From Betaproteobacteria bacterium (GTDB taxonomy: Bacteria > Pseudomonadota > Gammaproteobacteria > Burkholderiales > CAIKXV01): DNA of 64,000 nt. The DNA is taken from the NCBI GenBank assembly GCA_947458265.1, contig CANGYF010000006.1, forward strand, positions 163,605-227,604, read 5' to 3'. The notes beneath the pieces were generated by a model. The model worked only from the letters and a program-made list of their open reading frames with translations. It made no database searches and was not told the DNA's origin. Made by a program: the position numbers and the translations under genes. Shown one piece after another: positions 49,446 through 60,021 of the stretch (position 1 is its first letter; each line of letters begins with the position of its first letter).

Positions 49446-50438
49446 ATGAACGCAACACAGCGCCTGCGCCTGCCCGCGCACGCAGTCCTCGCCACGATCG
49501 CCGCCGCCGGCGTACTGTCGGTACCCGGCGCCTTCGCCCAGTCGTGGCCGGCAAAGCCGATCCGCCTGATCGTGCCGTTCGCCCCCGGTGGCGGCAACGA
49601 CATCGTGGCACGCACGATGAACATCCGGCTGCCCGCGCTGCTCGGCCAGCCGGTGGTGATCGAGAACCGCCCGGGCGCCGGCGGCAACCTCGGCGCCGAG
49701 ATGGCCGCGCGCGCGGCGCCCGACGGCTACACCCTGCTGATCGCCAACAACTCGCTGACCGCCAACCTCAGCCTGTATCGCAAGCTGCCCTACGATCCGT
49801 TCCGCGACTTCGCGCCGATCTCGATGGGCGCCACCTCGCCGAACATGATCCTGACCCACCCGGCGCTGCCGGCGAAGACGGTGAAGGATCTGATCGCGCT
49901 GGCGCGCGCGCGGCCGGGCGCGATCACTTTCGGCTCGCCCGGCGCCGGCACCCCGTCGCACCTGGCTGGAGAGTTGTTCATGTCGCGCGCGAAGGTGAAC
50001 CTGATCCACGTTCCGTACAAGGGCGCCGGGCCGCTGGTGGTCGACCAGATGGCCGGCCATGTGACGATCTCGTTCACCGCACCGATCGTCTCCAAGCCGT
50101 TCATCGACGCCGGCAAGATGCGCCCGATCGCGGTCACCAGCGAGAAGCGCTGGGCCGGCGGACCGAGCATCCCGACCGTGGCAGAAAGCGGCTTCCCCGG
50201 CTTCGACGTCATCGCCTGGTTCGCCTACTTCGCGCCGGCGGCCACGCCGCGCGAGATCATCGACCGCGTCGCAACCGACATCGGCCGCGCCGCGAACAGC
50301 CCGGAGGTGAAGGAACGCTTCACCCTGCAGGGCATCGAGGTGTCGCCCGGCACGCCGGAGGAACTGGCCGCCTTCATCAAGCGCGACTTCCAGTCGATGG
50401 ATGCGCTGATCAAGGAACTGAAGATCGTGCTCGACTGA
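49446..50438 (+). CDS. Bug family tripartite tricarboxylate transporter substrate-binding protein
   Basis: WPAKPIRLIVPFAPGGGNDIVARTMNIRLPALLGQPVVIENRPGAGGNLGAEMAARAAPDGYTLL. Confidence 0.96.
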   Translation: MNATQRLRLPAHAVLATIAAAGVLSVPGAFAQSWPAKPIRLIVPFAPGGGNDIVARTMNIRLPALLGQPVVIENRPGAGGNLGAEMAARAAPDGYTLLIANNSLTANLSLYRKLPYDPFRDFAPISMGATSPNMILTHPALPAKTVKDLIALARARPGAITFGSPGAGTPSHLAGELFMSRAKVNLIHVPYKGAGPLVVDQMAGHVTISFTAPIVSKPFIDAGKMRPIAVTSEKRWAGGPSIPTVAESGFPGFDVIAWFAYFAPAATPREIIDRVATDIGRAANSPEVKERFTLQGIEVSPGTPEELAAFIKRDFQSMDALIKELKIVLD

Positions 50439-50739
50439 GGATCGGCGGTCGATGCGCCGCGCGCGACCCGCGAACGGTTGCGCGGGTAGCGCTGGTTCGG
50501 CGCCGGGGACACGCGCGGCTTCTCTCATCGCAGCCGGATGCAGCAGGTGGGCATCCGGCGCGAAGCGGTGATGCTCGACCCGACCACCCTGTTCTACTGC
50601 AACCTCATGGTCGCACCTGCCATGACGTGCTGCGCGTCAGGGAGATCACCCTCAGGACTGGATACAATCGCGGCACGCCGGACACGGGTCCGCGGCACCC
50701 CGCCGCAGCCCCGGCATGCAATGGAAAGCCTCCGAACCG

Positions 50740-51645
50740 ATGATCCTCTTCCAGGACGTCATCACGCGTCTCAACGAATACTGGGCGAAGCAGGGATGCC
50801 CCCTGCTGCAGCCGCTCGACATGGAAGTCGGCGCCGGCACCTCGCATACGCATACCTTCCTGCGCGCGCTCGGGCCGGAACCCTGGCGCGCAGCCTACGT
50901 GCAGCCGTCGCGCCGCCCGAAGGACGGCCGCTATGGCGAGAACCCGAACCGCATGCAGCACTACTACCAGTACCAGGTGGTGCTCAAGCCGGCGCCGGAA
51001 GACATCCTCGAGCTCTACCTCGGTTCGCTCGCGGCGATCGGCCTCGACCTCAAGGCGAACGACGTGCGCTTCGTCGAGGACGACTGGGAGAACCCGACGC
51101 TCGGCGCCTGGGGCCTTGGCTGGGAGGTCTGGCTCAATGGCATGGAAGTGACCCAGTTCACCTACTTCCAGCAGGTCGGCGGCCTCGACTGCAAGCCGAT
51201 CACCGGCGAGATCACCTACGGCATCGAGCGGCTGTCGATGTACCTGCAGGGCGTCGAGAACGTGTTCGACCTGACCTGGACCACCTGGATGGAGAACGGC
51301 GTCGAACGCAAGCTGACCTACGGCGACGTCTACCACCAGAACGAGGTCGAGCAGTCGACCTTCAACTTCGAACGATCGAACGTGGAACTGCTGCTGCACC
51401 TGTTCGGGCAGCATGAATCCGAAGCGAAGAAGCTGATCGAAGGCGGCCTGGCATTGCCTGCCTACGACCAGGTGCTCAAGTGCGCGCACACCTTCAACCT
51501 GCTCGATGCGCGCGGCGCGATCTCGGTCACCGAGCGGGCGGCGTACATCGGTCGCATCCGTAACCTGGCGCGCGCTGTCGCCCAGGCCTACTACGAAAGC
51601 CGCGAACGCCTGGGCTTCCCGATGCTCGCGGGAGCTGCACGATGA
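50740..51645 (+). CDS. glyQ: glycine--tRNA ligase alpha subunit
   Basis: [49 protein letters not shown]. Confidence 0.98.
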   Translation: MILFQDVITRLNEYWAKQGCPLLQPLDMEVGAGTSHTHTFLRALGPEPWRAAYVQPSRRPKDGRYGENPNRMQHYYQYQVVLKPAPEDILELYLGSLAAIGLDLKANDVRFVEDDWENPTLGAWGLGWEVWLNGMEVTQFTYFQQVGGLDCKPITGEITYGIERLSMYLQGVENVFDLTWTTWMENGVERKLTYGDVYHQNEVEQSTFNFERSNVELLLHLFGQHESEAKKLIEGGLALPAYDQVLKCAHTFNLLDARGAISVTERAAYIGRIRNLARAVAQAYYESRERLGFPMLAGAAR

Positions 51646-53747
51646 GCGCGACGCTGCTGGTCGAACTGTTCACCGAAGAGTTGCCGCCGAAGGCGCTGCG
51701 GCGCCTGGGCGATGCCTTTGCGTCCGGCATGACCGCGGCCCTCTCGGCCAGCGGGCTGCTCGAGCCGGCCTCGGCCACCACCGGCTATGCCTCGCCACGC
51801 CGGCTCGCGGTGTCGATCACCCATGTGCTGGCCCGCGCGCCGGACAAGGCCTTCCGCCAGAAGCTGCTGCCGGTCAGCGTCGCCTTCGACGCGGCCGGTG
51901 CGCCGACCCCGGCCCTGCAGAAGAAGCTCGCCGCGCTCGGGCTGGCGGCCGATGCCTGGCAGACGCTAGAACGCGCACCGGACGGCAAGGCGGAAGCACT
52001 GTTCCACAACGGCACCCAGGCCGGCGCCGCGCTGGCAGAAGGATTGCAGAAGGCGCTCGACGACACGCTGGCCAGGCTGCCGATCCCGAAACTGATGCGC
52101 TACCAGCGCCCCGACGGCACCGACGTGCAGTTCGTGCGCCCGGCGCATCGCCTGCTCGCGCTGCACGGTGGCACCGTAGTGCCGGTACGGGCGCTCGGCC
52201 TGGACGCCGGCTTCCATACCGTCGGGCACCGGCAGATGAGCTCGGGCACGATCTCCATCGCCACCGCGTTCGAGTACCCGCACCGGCTGATGGTGCTGGG
52301 CAAGGTCGTCGCATCGTTCGCCGAGCGGCGCCTGCGGATCGAGGACGCGCTGCGCGCGAAGGCCGGCGGCGACACCCTGATCGCCCCCGACACACTGCTC
52401 GACGAGGTGACCGGGCTGGTCGAATGGCCGATCGTGCTCGAGGGCCGATTCGACGAGGCCTTCCTCGACGTGCCGCAGGAATGCCTGATCCTGACCATGC
52501 AGCAGAACCAGAAGTACTTCGCGCTGGCCGATGCCGAGGGCCGGCTGCGCAACCGCTTCCTGCTGGTGAGCAACCTGGAGACCGTCGATCCGACGGCCAT
52601 CGTGTCGGGCAACGAACGCGTGCTGCGGGCGCGACTGTCCGACGCCAAGTTCTTCTTCGACCAGGACCGCAAGACCCCGCTCGGCGACCGCGTGCAGCGG
52701 CTGGCCAGCGTCGTGCACCATAACAAGCTGGGCAGCCAGCTCGACCGGGTACAACGCATCTGCAAGCTCGCCGCGCAACTGGCACGCATGCTGTCTTCCG
52801 CGGCGCCCGCGCTGCAGGTCGACCCGGCGCTGGCGGAGCGCGCTGCCTGGCTGTCGAAGGCAGACCTGGTAACCGACATGGTCGGCGAGTTCCCCGAACT
52901 GCAGGGCGTGATCGGTGAGTACTACGCCCGGCACGACGGCGAGCCCGAGGCAGTGGCTGCGGCGATCGAACAGCACTACCACCCGCGCTTCGCCAACGAC
53001 ACCCTGCCGCAGGCCCCCCTGTCGCTGGTGGTCGCGCTGGCGGACAAGCTCGACACGCTGGTCGGCCTGTGGGCCGCCGCCGGCGCGCCGACCGGCGACA
53101 AGGATCCGTTTGGCCTGCGCCGGCAGGCGCTCGGCGTGCTGCGCATGCTCGCCGAGCATCCGCTGCCGCTCGACCTGCGAGAGCTGGTCGACCTGGCGAT
53201 CGCCCAGTTCCCGCCCGCGGTGATGAAGGCCGGGATCGCGCCCGACCTGCATCGGTTCTTCCTAGACCGGCTGTCGAACTACCTGCGCGAGCGCGGTCAC
53301 GAGGCTCGTGGCATCGATGCCGTGCTGGCACTGGACCCCTCGCGCATCGACCAGGTGCCCTCGAAACTCGATGCGGTCGCCGCGTTCGGCCGGCTGCCCG
53401 AGTCGGAAGCACTGGCAGCGGCGAACAAGCGGGTACGCAACATCCTGAAGAAGGAAGGCGCATCGGCACGACCGGCCGACCCGTCGCTGATGGTCGAAGC
53501 CGCCGAGAAGGCACTGCATGCGGCCCTGGCCACCCTGGAACCGGAAGTCGTCGCCTGCACCGCGCGCGAGGACTATGCCGGCGCGCTGACCCGGCTTGCC
53601 TCGGTGCGGGCCGCGGTCGACCGCTTCTTCGACGAGGTGATGGTGATGACCGACGACGTGGCGGTGCGCGCGAACCGGATCGCGCTGCTGCAGTCGCTGG
53701 AGCGTGCGCTCAACCAGGTCGCCGACATCTCCAGGCTGGCGGCGTGA
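51642..53747 (+). CDS. glyS: glycine--tRNA ligase beta subunit
   Basis: [26 protein letters not shown] overlap with glyQ. Confidence 0.98.
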   Translation: MSATLLVELFTEELPPKALRRLGDAFASGMTAALSASGLLEPASATTGYASPRRLAVSITHVLARAPDKAFRQKLLPVSVAFDAAGAPTPALQKKLAALGLAADAWQTLERAPDGKAEALFHNGTQAGAALAEGLQKALDDTLARLPIPKLMRYQRPDGTDVQFVRPAHRLLALHGGTVVPVRALGLDAGFHTVGHRQMSSGTISIATAFEYPHRLMVLGKVVASFAERRLRIEDALRAKAGGDTLIAPDTLLDEVTGLVEWPIVLEGRFDEAFLDVPQECLILTMQQNQKYFALADAEGRLRNRFLLVSNLETVDPTAIVSGNERVLRARLSDAKFFFDQDRKTPLGDRVQRLASVVHHNKLGSQLDRVQRICKLAAQLARMLSSAAPALQVDPALAERAAWLSKADLVTDMVGEFPELQGVIGEYYARHDGEPEAVAAAIEQHYHPRFANDTLPQAPLSLVVALADKLDTLVGLWAAAGAPTGDKDPFGLRRQALGVLRMLAEHPLPLDLRELVDLAIAQFPPAVMKAGIAPDLHRFFLDRLSNYLRERGHEARGIDAVLALDPSRIDQVPSKLDAVAAFGRLPESEALAAANKRVRNILKKEGASARPADPSLMVEAAEKALHAALATLEPEVVACTAREDYAGALTRLASVRAAVDRFFDEVMVMTDDVAVRANRIALLQSLERALNQVADISRLAA

Positions 53748-53769
53748 AGATCCCTGCAGGCCGTGCGGC

Positions 53770-54303
53770 ATGAAGCTGGTGATCCTCGATCGCGACGGGG
53801 TGATCAACCACGACAGCGACCAGTTCATCAAGTCGCCGGACGAGTGGAAGCCGATCCCGGGCAGCCTGGAGGCGATCGCGCGCCTGAACCAGACCGGCTT
53901 CCAGGTGGTCGTCGCCACCAACCAGTCCGGCGTAGGACGTGGACTGCTCGACATGGCCACGCTGAACGCGATCCACGACAAGATGCATCGCCGGCTGGCG
54001 CAGGCCGGCGGGCACGTGGCGGCGGTGTTCTACTGCCCGCATGCCGCCGATGCAAACTGCGGCTGCCGCAAGCCGCGCGCCGGGCTGTTCGAGGAGATCG
54101 GACGCCGTTTCGGTCTGCCGCTGGCCGACGTGCCCTCGGTCGGCGATTCGCTGCGCGACCTGCAGGCGGCAGCGACCGTGGGTGCCCGGCCGATGCTGGT
54201 GCTCACCGGCAAGGGCCAGAACACCCGCCGCGCCGGTGGCCTGCCGGAGGGCACCGCCATCTTCGCGAACCTCGCCGACGCGGTGACGGCGATCTGCGAA
54301 TGA
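53770..54303 (+). CDS. gmhB: D-glycero-beta-D-manno-heptose 1,7-bisphosphate 7-phosphatase
   Basis: LVILDRDGVINHDSDQFIKSPDEW; CPHAADANCGCRKPRAGLFEEI. Confidence 0.95.
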   Translation: MKLVILDRDGVINHDSDQFIKSPDEWKPIPGSLEAIARLNQTGFQVVVATNQSGVGRGLLDMATLNAIHDKMHRRLAQAGGHVAAVFYCPHAADANCGCRKPRAGLFEEIGRRFGLPLADVPSVGDSLRDLQAAATVGARPMLVLTGKGQNTRRAGGLPEGTAIFANLADAVTAICE

Positions 54304-54331
54304 CGTTGCCGCGCAAAAAGGGTATCGCCGG

Positions 54332-55057
54332 GTGCTGAACCTGCTGCGCTCGATCGTGTTCGCGCTGGCCGCGGCGCTGATCACACCACCCTATGCGTTG
54401 CTTGCGGTGGCGCTCTTCTTCCTGCCACCGATGACGCGCTACCGGATCATCTCGACCTGGTCGGTGGCGATCGTCTGGCTGGCCCGCATCATCTGCGGCG
54501 TGCGCTGGACGGTCACCGGGCTCGATCGATTGCCCGCCGCACCTTCCATCATCCTGGCCAAGCACCAGTCGGCCTGGGAGACGCTCGCTTTCCAGGCCAT
54601 CTTCCCGCCACAGGTCTGGGTGCTCAAGCGCTCGCTGCTCTGGGTGCCCTTCGTCGGCTGGGGCATCGGCATGCTTTCACCGATCGCGATCGACCGCAGC
54701 CAGCGCATCCGCGCGCTCAAGCAGACGCTCGAGCAGGGCCGCGCGCGCCTGGCGAAAGGATTCTGGGTGGTCGTGTTCCCCGAGGGCAGCCGGGTCGATC
54801 CGGGCACGCGCGGCACCTGGCAGATCGGCGGTGCATGGCTCGCCGCGCACGCCGGCGTACCGGTGGTTCCGGTCGCGGTGAACTCGGGCGAACTGTGGCC
54901 GCGCAATGGCTTCATCAAGCATCCCGGGACGATCGAGGTAGTCATACTGGATCCGATCGATCCGACCGGCATGAAGGCCGAGGCATTGAGCAAACTGGTC
55001 GAGCAGCGCGTCGAGGACGCGATGCTGCAATTGAACGGAAAGGCAAGAAGCCGTTGA
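54332..55057 (+). CDS. plsC: 1-acyl-sn-glycerol-3-phosphate acyltransferase
   Basis: ILAKHQSAWETLAF (HxxxxD-like), VVVFPEGSRVDPGTRG. Confidence 0.92.
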   Translation: MLNLLRSIVFALAAALITPPYALLAVALFFLPPMTRYRIISTWSVAIVWLARIICGVRWTVTGLDRLPAAPSIILAKHQSAWETLAFQAIFPPQVWVLKRSLLWVPFVGWGIGMLSPIAIDRSQRIRALKQTLEQGRARLAKGFWVVVFPEGSRVDPGTRGTWQIGGAWLAAHAGVPVVPVAVNSGELWPRNGFIKHPGTIEVVILDPIDPTGMKAEALSKLVEQRVEDAMLQLNGKARSR

Positions 55058-55884
55058 GCATCCCGCAGCAAGCAGTAGTACCCCTTCCCGCCCCGCACCC
55101 CGCGCAGGAAGCTGTCCCAGGCAAGACCCCGGCCACGGCGCGCGCACTCGCAGCGCGCGGCACGCACCTCGACACCGACCAGGTCGGGGTGATCGAGCTC
55201 GACGGCCAGGCGGTGGAATACACGATGCGCAGAAGCGTGCGCCGCAAGCGGGCGATGCTGAGCCTCTCCGACCGTGGACTGATCCTCGCATTGCCATTGC
55301 GGATGTCCGCGCGTTCCATCGAGACCTTCCTGCAGCACAGCCATCCCTGGCTGCGCCGGCACCTTCCACGCTGGCAGGCGAACGCCCATCCGCACCTGGA
55401 CCTGGCCGCGCTGCAGCGCGTGCTCTGGCTGGGCGAGTCTCTGGCGCTCGACGTGCATGCAGGCACCATGCCGACGGTCGAGCAGGCAGACGCACGCTTC
55501 AGGGTGTCCCAGCCCGATCCGACAGACCTGGGCGCGGTGCGCCAGTCGCTGCGCAGCTGGATCCAGGCACGTGCGCTGCCGCACTTCGAAGCGCGCGCAC
55601 GCCACTTCGCGCCGGTGGTGGGCGTGGACGTGCCTCCGATCAAGCTGACCAGCGCACGTACCCTCTGGGGCAGTTGCACCCCGGCCGGACTGGTGCGGGT
55701 GAACTGGCGCCTGATGCAGGCACCGGTCCACCTGATCGACTACGTGGTGGTGCATGAACTCGCGCACCTGGTCGAAGCCAACCATTCCGGACGCTTCTGG
55801 GACGTGGTCGAGCGGGGCTACCGAGACCATCGGCAGGCCCGGCGTGAACTGAGCGAGTGGCAGCGCCGGCTGGCCCTGCTTTGA
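55054..55884 (+). CDS. YgjP/SprT-like metal-dependent hydrolase
   Basis: LWGSCTPAGLVRVNWRLMQAPVHLIDYVVVHELAHLVEANHSGRFW; TTG start overlapping plsC stop. Confidence 0.9.
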   Translation: MSIPQQAVVPLPAPHPAQEAVPGKTPATARALAARGTHLDTDQVGVIELDGQAVEYTMRRSVRRKRAMLSLSDRGLILALPLRMSARSIETFLQHSHPWLRRHLPRWQANAHPHLDLAALQRVLWLGESLALDVHAGTMPTVEQADARFRVSQPDPTDLGAVRQSLRSWIQARALPHFEARARHFAPVVGVDVPPIKLTSARTLWGSCTPAGLVRVNWRLMQAPVHLIDYVVVHELAHLVEANHSGRFWDVVERGYRDHRQARRELSEWQRRLALL

Positions 55885-56091
55885 GTCATGGTCTTGCACC
55901 CGGCGCCCGGCACCCGGTGTGCGCAAGCCGCGCCGCCGCTTCAGGCGAGGCCGGCAGGCCTGCGTGCTAACATCTTTTCCATGATCAACACGCCCCCTGC
56001 CGCCTCGTGCGCGGCGCCGGTAGGCAGGCCCGCAGGGTACGTGGCAGATACCGTCCCTGCCACTGTCCCACGGCGCCGTTCGAGATCCGGC

Positions 56092-56220
56092 ATGCGTACG
56101 CTGGCAGCGGGTGCGATCGTGGTACTGGTGGCCTTCGTAACCGTGCAGGCAGGCGGATGCGGGTTCAAGACCCCGCTGCAATTGCCCAAGAAGGCCGCGC
56201 CGGCGAAGCCGGCTTCCTGA
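56092..56220 (+). CDS. lptM: LptM/YifL-like small lipoprotein
   Basis: MRTLAAGAIVVLVAFVTVQAGGCGFKTPLQLPKKAAPAKPAS; directly upstream of lysA; lipobox is GGC. Confidence 0.75.
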   Translation: MRTLAAGAIVVLVAFVTVQAGGCGFKTPLQLPKKAAPAKPAS

Positions 56221-56246
56221 ACTGCCACGCTGACCGGAGCAACACG

Positions 56247-57530
56247 ATGGATGCGATGTTCCACCTTCGCGGCGGCTCGCTGCAGGTAGAAGATGTACCC
56301 CTGCAGGCGGTCGCCGAGCGTTTCGGTACGCCGACCTACGTCTATTCGCGCGCAGCCCTGGCGGGCGCGTACCGCGCGTTCGAATCCGCGTTCGCAGACG
56401 CACTGGCTCGCGTGCCCTCGCGCGCGACGGACGCGCCCGCGCCGCTCGTCTGCTACGCGGTGAAGGCGAATCCGAACCTCGCGATCCTCGGCCTGTTCGC
56501 ACGAATGGGCAGCGGCTTCGACATCGTGTCGGCCGGCGAGCTTGCTCGGGTGGTAGCGGCTGGCGGCGACCCGTCGAAGGTGGTGTTCTCCGGCGTCGGC
56601 AAGAGCGCGGACGAACTGAAGGTCGCGCTCGAGGCCGGCATCCTCTGCTTCAACATCGAGTCGATACCGGAACTGCACCGCCTGGAGGGCGTGGCCGCCG
56701 CGCTCGGACGGGTGGCCCCGGTGAGCATCCGGGTGAACCCGGACGTGAACCCGAACACCCATCCGTACATCACCACCGGGTTGAACGAGAACAAGTTCGG
56801 CGTGAACCACACTGACGCGCTGGGCCTCTACCGTGCGGCACGAGGCTGTCGCCACCTGCGCATCACCGGTATCGACTGCCACATCGGCTCACAGATCACC
56901 GAGATCGCGCCCTATGCGGATGCGCTCGAGCGCATCCTGGAACTGGTCGACCAGCTCGCTGCAGAGGGCATCGTGCTCGAGCATGTGGACCTCGGCGGCG
57001 GGCTGGGCATCCGCTACAGCGAGGAATGCCCGCCATCGGTCGCCGACTATGCGACAACCATTACCCGGGTGTTCGGTAACCGCCCGCAGCGCCTGGTGTT
57101 CGAACCGGGACGCCTGCTCGTGGGCAACGCGGGCCTGCTGCTCACCCGCGTCGAGTACCTGAAGCCCGGGCCGGTGAAGAACTTCGCGATCGTCGACGCT
57201 GCAATGAACGACCTGATGCGCCCGGCGCTCTACGAGGCTTACCACGAGGTGCTGCCCGTGGTGCCGCGCATGGGCGATGCGCAGTGCTACGACGTGGTGG
57301 GCCCGGTCTGCGAAAGTGGCGACTGGCTGGCACGCAACCGGTCCCTCTCGATCGCAGAAGGTGACCTGCTCGCCATCGCATCGGCCGGCGCCTACGGCAT
57401 GAGCATGAGCTCGAACTACAACACGCGGCCACGCGCTGCAGAGGTAGTCATCGATGGTTCACGCATGCACGAGGTACGCGCGCGCGAACGCATCGAGCAA
57501 CTGTTCGAAGGCGAATCACTGCTGCCATGA
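56247..57530 (+). CDS. lysA: diaminopimelate decarboxylase
   Basis: YAVKANPNLAILGLFARMGSGFDIVSAGEL; HIGSQITEI; MNDLMRPALYEAYHE. Confidence 0.98.
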   Translation: MDAMFHLRGGSLQVEDVPLQAVAERFGTPTYVYSRAALAGAYRAFESAFADALARVPSRATDAPAPLVCYAVKANPNLAILGLFARMGSGFDIVSAGELARVVAAGGDPSKVVFSGVGKSADELKVALEAGILCFNIESIPELHRLEGVAAALGRVAPVSIRVNPDVNPNTHPYITTGLNENKFGVNHTDALGLYRAARGCRHLRITGIDCHIGSQITEIAPYADALERILELVDQLAAEGIVLEHVDLGGGLGIRYSEECPPSVADYATTITRVFGNRPQRLVFEPGRLLVGNAGLLLTRVEYLKPGPVKNFAIVDAAMNDLMRPALYEAYHEVLPVVPRMGDAQCYDVVGPVCESGDWLARNRSLSIAEGDLLAIASAGAYGMSMSSNYNTRPRAAEVVIDGSRMHEVRARERIEQLFEGESLLP

Positions 57531-57649
57531 AGCACATGCTGATGCTGCTCGATGCATCGTGCATTCGACGATGGAGCATCGCATTCGTTCCCATGTGTCG
57601 CGAGCGCATCGAAGTCCATGACAGGACGTGAAGTTTCGCTTCGTTACTG

Positions 57650-57679
57650 TTGTGTTTTATTTTGGATGTGGCATAGAAT
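57650..57679 (+). promoter_or_regulatory. candidate sigma-70 promoter for the H1-like gene
   Basis: TTGTGT - 18 nt - TAGAAT, upstream of a ~215-nt leader in an AT-richer segment. Confidence 0.4.
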
Positions 57680-57894
57680 CGCGACACCAAGCATCCGCGC
57701 GCTTGTCAATAGCCAGAGTCAAGAGTGAGCAGTTGAAGCACGAGGACCCGGGCAGGCAAGCAGGTAAGACCGAAAGTGGCGACTGAGCGAACGCATTGGG
57801 AGTGCAGCTCCGTTCATGTCTTCCTGCTCCACGAGCGCGAACGATAAGTGCTCTGCACGATTGGTCGTGAAAAACTCAATCAAGGAGAAACACG

Positions 57895-58083
57895 ATGGCT
57901 GCCAAGAAGCCCGCGAAGAAAGCTGCAAAGAAAGTTGCAAAGGCGCCCGCGAAGAAAGCTGCAAAGAAAGTTGCAAAGGCGCCCGCGAAGAAAGCTGCAA
58001 AGAAAGTCGCAAAGAAAGTTGCAAAGGCGCCGGCGAAGAAAGCTGCAAAGAAAGTCGCAAAGAAAGCCGCCAAGAAAGTCTAG
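57895..58083 (+). CDS. histone H1-like Lys/Ala/Pro-rich DNA-binding protein (62 aa)
   Basis: MAAKKPAKKAAKKVAKAPAKKAAKKVAKAPAKKAAKKVAKKVAKAPAKKAAKKVAKKAAKKV; preceded by AAGGAGAAACACG ribosome-binding site. Confidence 0.9.
   Translation: MAAKKPAKKAAKKVAKAPAKKAAKKVAKAPAKKAAKKVAKKVAKAPAKKAAKKVAKKAAKKV
57910..58080 (+). repeat. 36-bp tandem repeat array in the H1-like gene
   Basis: CCCGCGAAGAAAGCTGCAAAGAAAGTTGCAAAGGCG at 57910-57945 and identically 57946-57981; third unit 57982-58029 is 48 bp; fourth diverged. Confidence 0.95.
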
Positions 58084-58193
58084 TTTTCCAGGACCGAGCT
58101 GAGTCGACTACAGACGAAGCCCAAGACAGCCGGTCCAGCCAGAAAGAGGGAACAGTTCGTATCGGTTACCACTGTTTCTTCCGGCCGGAAGCA

Positions 58194-58232
58194 AAACCAC
58201 CCCCGCAGACGAAAGTCTCCGGGGGTTTTTTT
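58194..58232 (+). terminator. Rho-independent terminator downstream of the H1-like gene
   Basis: ACCCCCGCAGAC GAAA GTCTCCGGGGGTTTTTTT. Confidence 0.85.
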
Positions 58233-58288
58233 GTGTCGCCCAGACGGCGCAGCGGCACGTGCCGGGCCGGGTGCACCGCCTGGATACG

Positions 58289-59119
58289 TCAGGCCTTCGC
58301 GATCGGGCGAGCCGGGGTCCGCCTCCATGCGAGGCGCATGCCAAGCAGCAGCGCTAGTATTACGCCGTAGAAAACAGGCTCTCGCACGTCGGCCTTCACC
58401 AGCCACCAGTAGTGCAGCACGCCGATCGCGGTTGCCAGGTAGGCAAGCCGATGCAAAGCGAGCCAGCGCCGCCCGCCGAGCCGGCGCACCATGGCATCGG
58501 TCGACGTGATCGCCAGGGGCACCAGCAGCACGAAGGCAGTGAAGCCCGCCGTGATGAACGGCCGCTTCACGATGTCCTTCAGTATGGCGGCCATGTCGAA
58601 GAACTGGTCCAGCCACAGGTAGGTCACCAGGTGCAGGCAACCGTAGAAGAATGCGGTCAGCCCGAACATGCGGCGCAAGCGCAGCAGCCAGTTCATGCCG
58701 GTCAGCCGGCGCAGCGGCGTGATCGTCAGCGTCACCAGCAGCAGGATCAGTGTCCATTCACCCGTCGAGCGGGTGATGAACTCGATCGGGTTGGCACCGA
58801 GACCGCCGGTGAATGCGCCAGCCGCCAGCCGGGCCAGGGGCACCAGCGCGAGGATGAGGGCGAGGCGCCGGATCCAGGCGATCGCGGAAGCGGAGGGCTG
58901 GCGCAGGCGGGCAAGAACCCTCGCAGTACTGGTGCTGCCGGGTGTACGTCCGCCAGGCGCGCCGCGCGAGGAGGCGACTGCGCCCACCCCGTCCGGAAGC
59001 AGGCGGCCCGGGCCTGCAGCCCGGGGCACGCCTGAAGGTGGCGTGCGTGCGGACTGCGGCGGATCCTGGTCAGGCGGCAGCGCGATCTCGCTCGTCGGCG
59101 GGCAGGCTCGCAGCGACAC
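58289..59119 (-). CDS. msrQ: MsrQ-like heme-binding membrane subunit (ferric reductase-like transmembrane domain)
   Basis: [93 protein letters not shown]; 5' end uncertain, longest form overlaps galU. Confidence 0.88.
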   Translation of the reverse strand: MSLRACPPTSEIALPPDQDPPQSARTPPSGVPRAAGPGRLLPDGVGAVASSRGAPGGRTPGSTSTARVLARLRQPSASAIAWIRRLALILALVPLARLAAGAFTGGLGANPIEFITRSTGEWTLILLLVTLTITPLRRLTGMNWLLRLRRMFGLTAFFYGCLHLVTYLWLDQFFDMAAILKDIVKRPFITAGFTAFVLLVPLAITSTDAMVRRLGGRRWLALHRLAYLATAIGVLHYWWLVKADVREPVFYGVILALLLGMRLAWRRTPARPIAKA

Positions 59120-59978
59120 CGCGAAGGTGCGCGATGAACTCTTCGCTCACATCGGGGTGGCTCATCGCGAAGGCGATGGTCGCCTTCAGGTAGCCGATCT
59201 TGGAACCGCAGTCGTAGCGTGTGCCCTGGAACTCGTAGGCCAGCACCTGCTCCTGCGTGAGCAGCGATGCGATCGCATCGGTCAGCTGGATCTCGCCGCC
59301 CTTGCCAGGGAGTACGTTCGCCAGGTGTTCGAAGATGCGCGGCGACAGGATGTAGCGGCCGACAACACCCAGCGTCGAAGGCGCTTCCGCAGGCTTGGGC
59401 TTCTCGACGATGCCGTCGATCTGGTGCACGTCGTTCAGCGTCGAGCCGCAGCGCACGATGCCGTACTGGTCGGTATCCTCGCGCTCGACGTTCTGCACGC
59501 CGATCACCGAGCGGCGGTAGTAGCTGTAGCGCTCGACCATCTGCGTCATCACCGAAGGCCTGGCATCGATCAGGTCGTCGGCAAGGATGACGGCGAACGG
59601 CTCGTCGCCCACCAGCGGACGTGCGCAGAGCACGGCATGGCCGAGGCCGAGAGTCTCTGGCTGGCGGATGAACACGCAGTGCACTCCGGGCGGCAGGATG
59701 CCGCGCACCATCGCCAGCAGCTTCTGGTTGCCACGCTCTTCCAGCGCTGCCTCGAGCTCCGCGGCCTTGTCGAAGTGGTCTTCGATCGCACGCTTGTTGC
59801 GGCCGGTGACGAAGATCATCTCGGTCATGCCGGCTGCCACCGCTTCTTCGACCGCGTACTGGATCAGCGGCTTGTCGACGACCGGCAGCATCTCCTTCGG
59901 ACTGGCCTTGGTGGCGGGCAGGAACCGGCTGCCCATGCCTGCGACCGGGAATACGGCCTTCGTGATTTCGCGCTTCAT
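59070..59978 (-). CDS. galU: UTP--glucose-1-phosphate uridylyltransferase
   Basis: [44 protein letters not shown]. Confidence 0.97.
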   Translation of the reverse strand: MKREITKAVFPVAGMGSRFLPATKASPKEMLPVVDKPLIQYAVEEAVAAGMTEMIFVTGRNKRAIEDHFDKAAELEAALEERGNQKLLAMVRGILPPGVHCVFIRQPETLGLGHAVLCARPLVGDEPFAVILADDLIDARPSVMTQMVERYSYYRRSVIGVQNVEREDTDQYGIVRCGSTLNDVHQIDGIVEKPKPAEAPSTLGVVGRYILSPRIFEHLANVLPGKGGEIQLTDAIASLLTQEQVLAYEFQGTRYDCGSKIGYLKATIAFAMSHPDVSEEFIAHLRGVAASLPADERDRAAA

Positions 59979-60021
59979 TCGGAATCTCCTTGGTTCAATG
60001 CACCGTACGGCCGCATCGTAC

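Noticed and set aside
57719-58060. SLQLSS-repeat ORF opposite the H1-like gene
   Set aside because: Antisense reading of the 36-bp repeats; no independent support
57910-58080. Possible CRISPR-like repeat array
   Set aside because: Units are contiguous coding repeats without unique spacers; no cas genes in window
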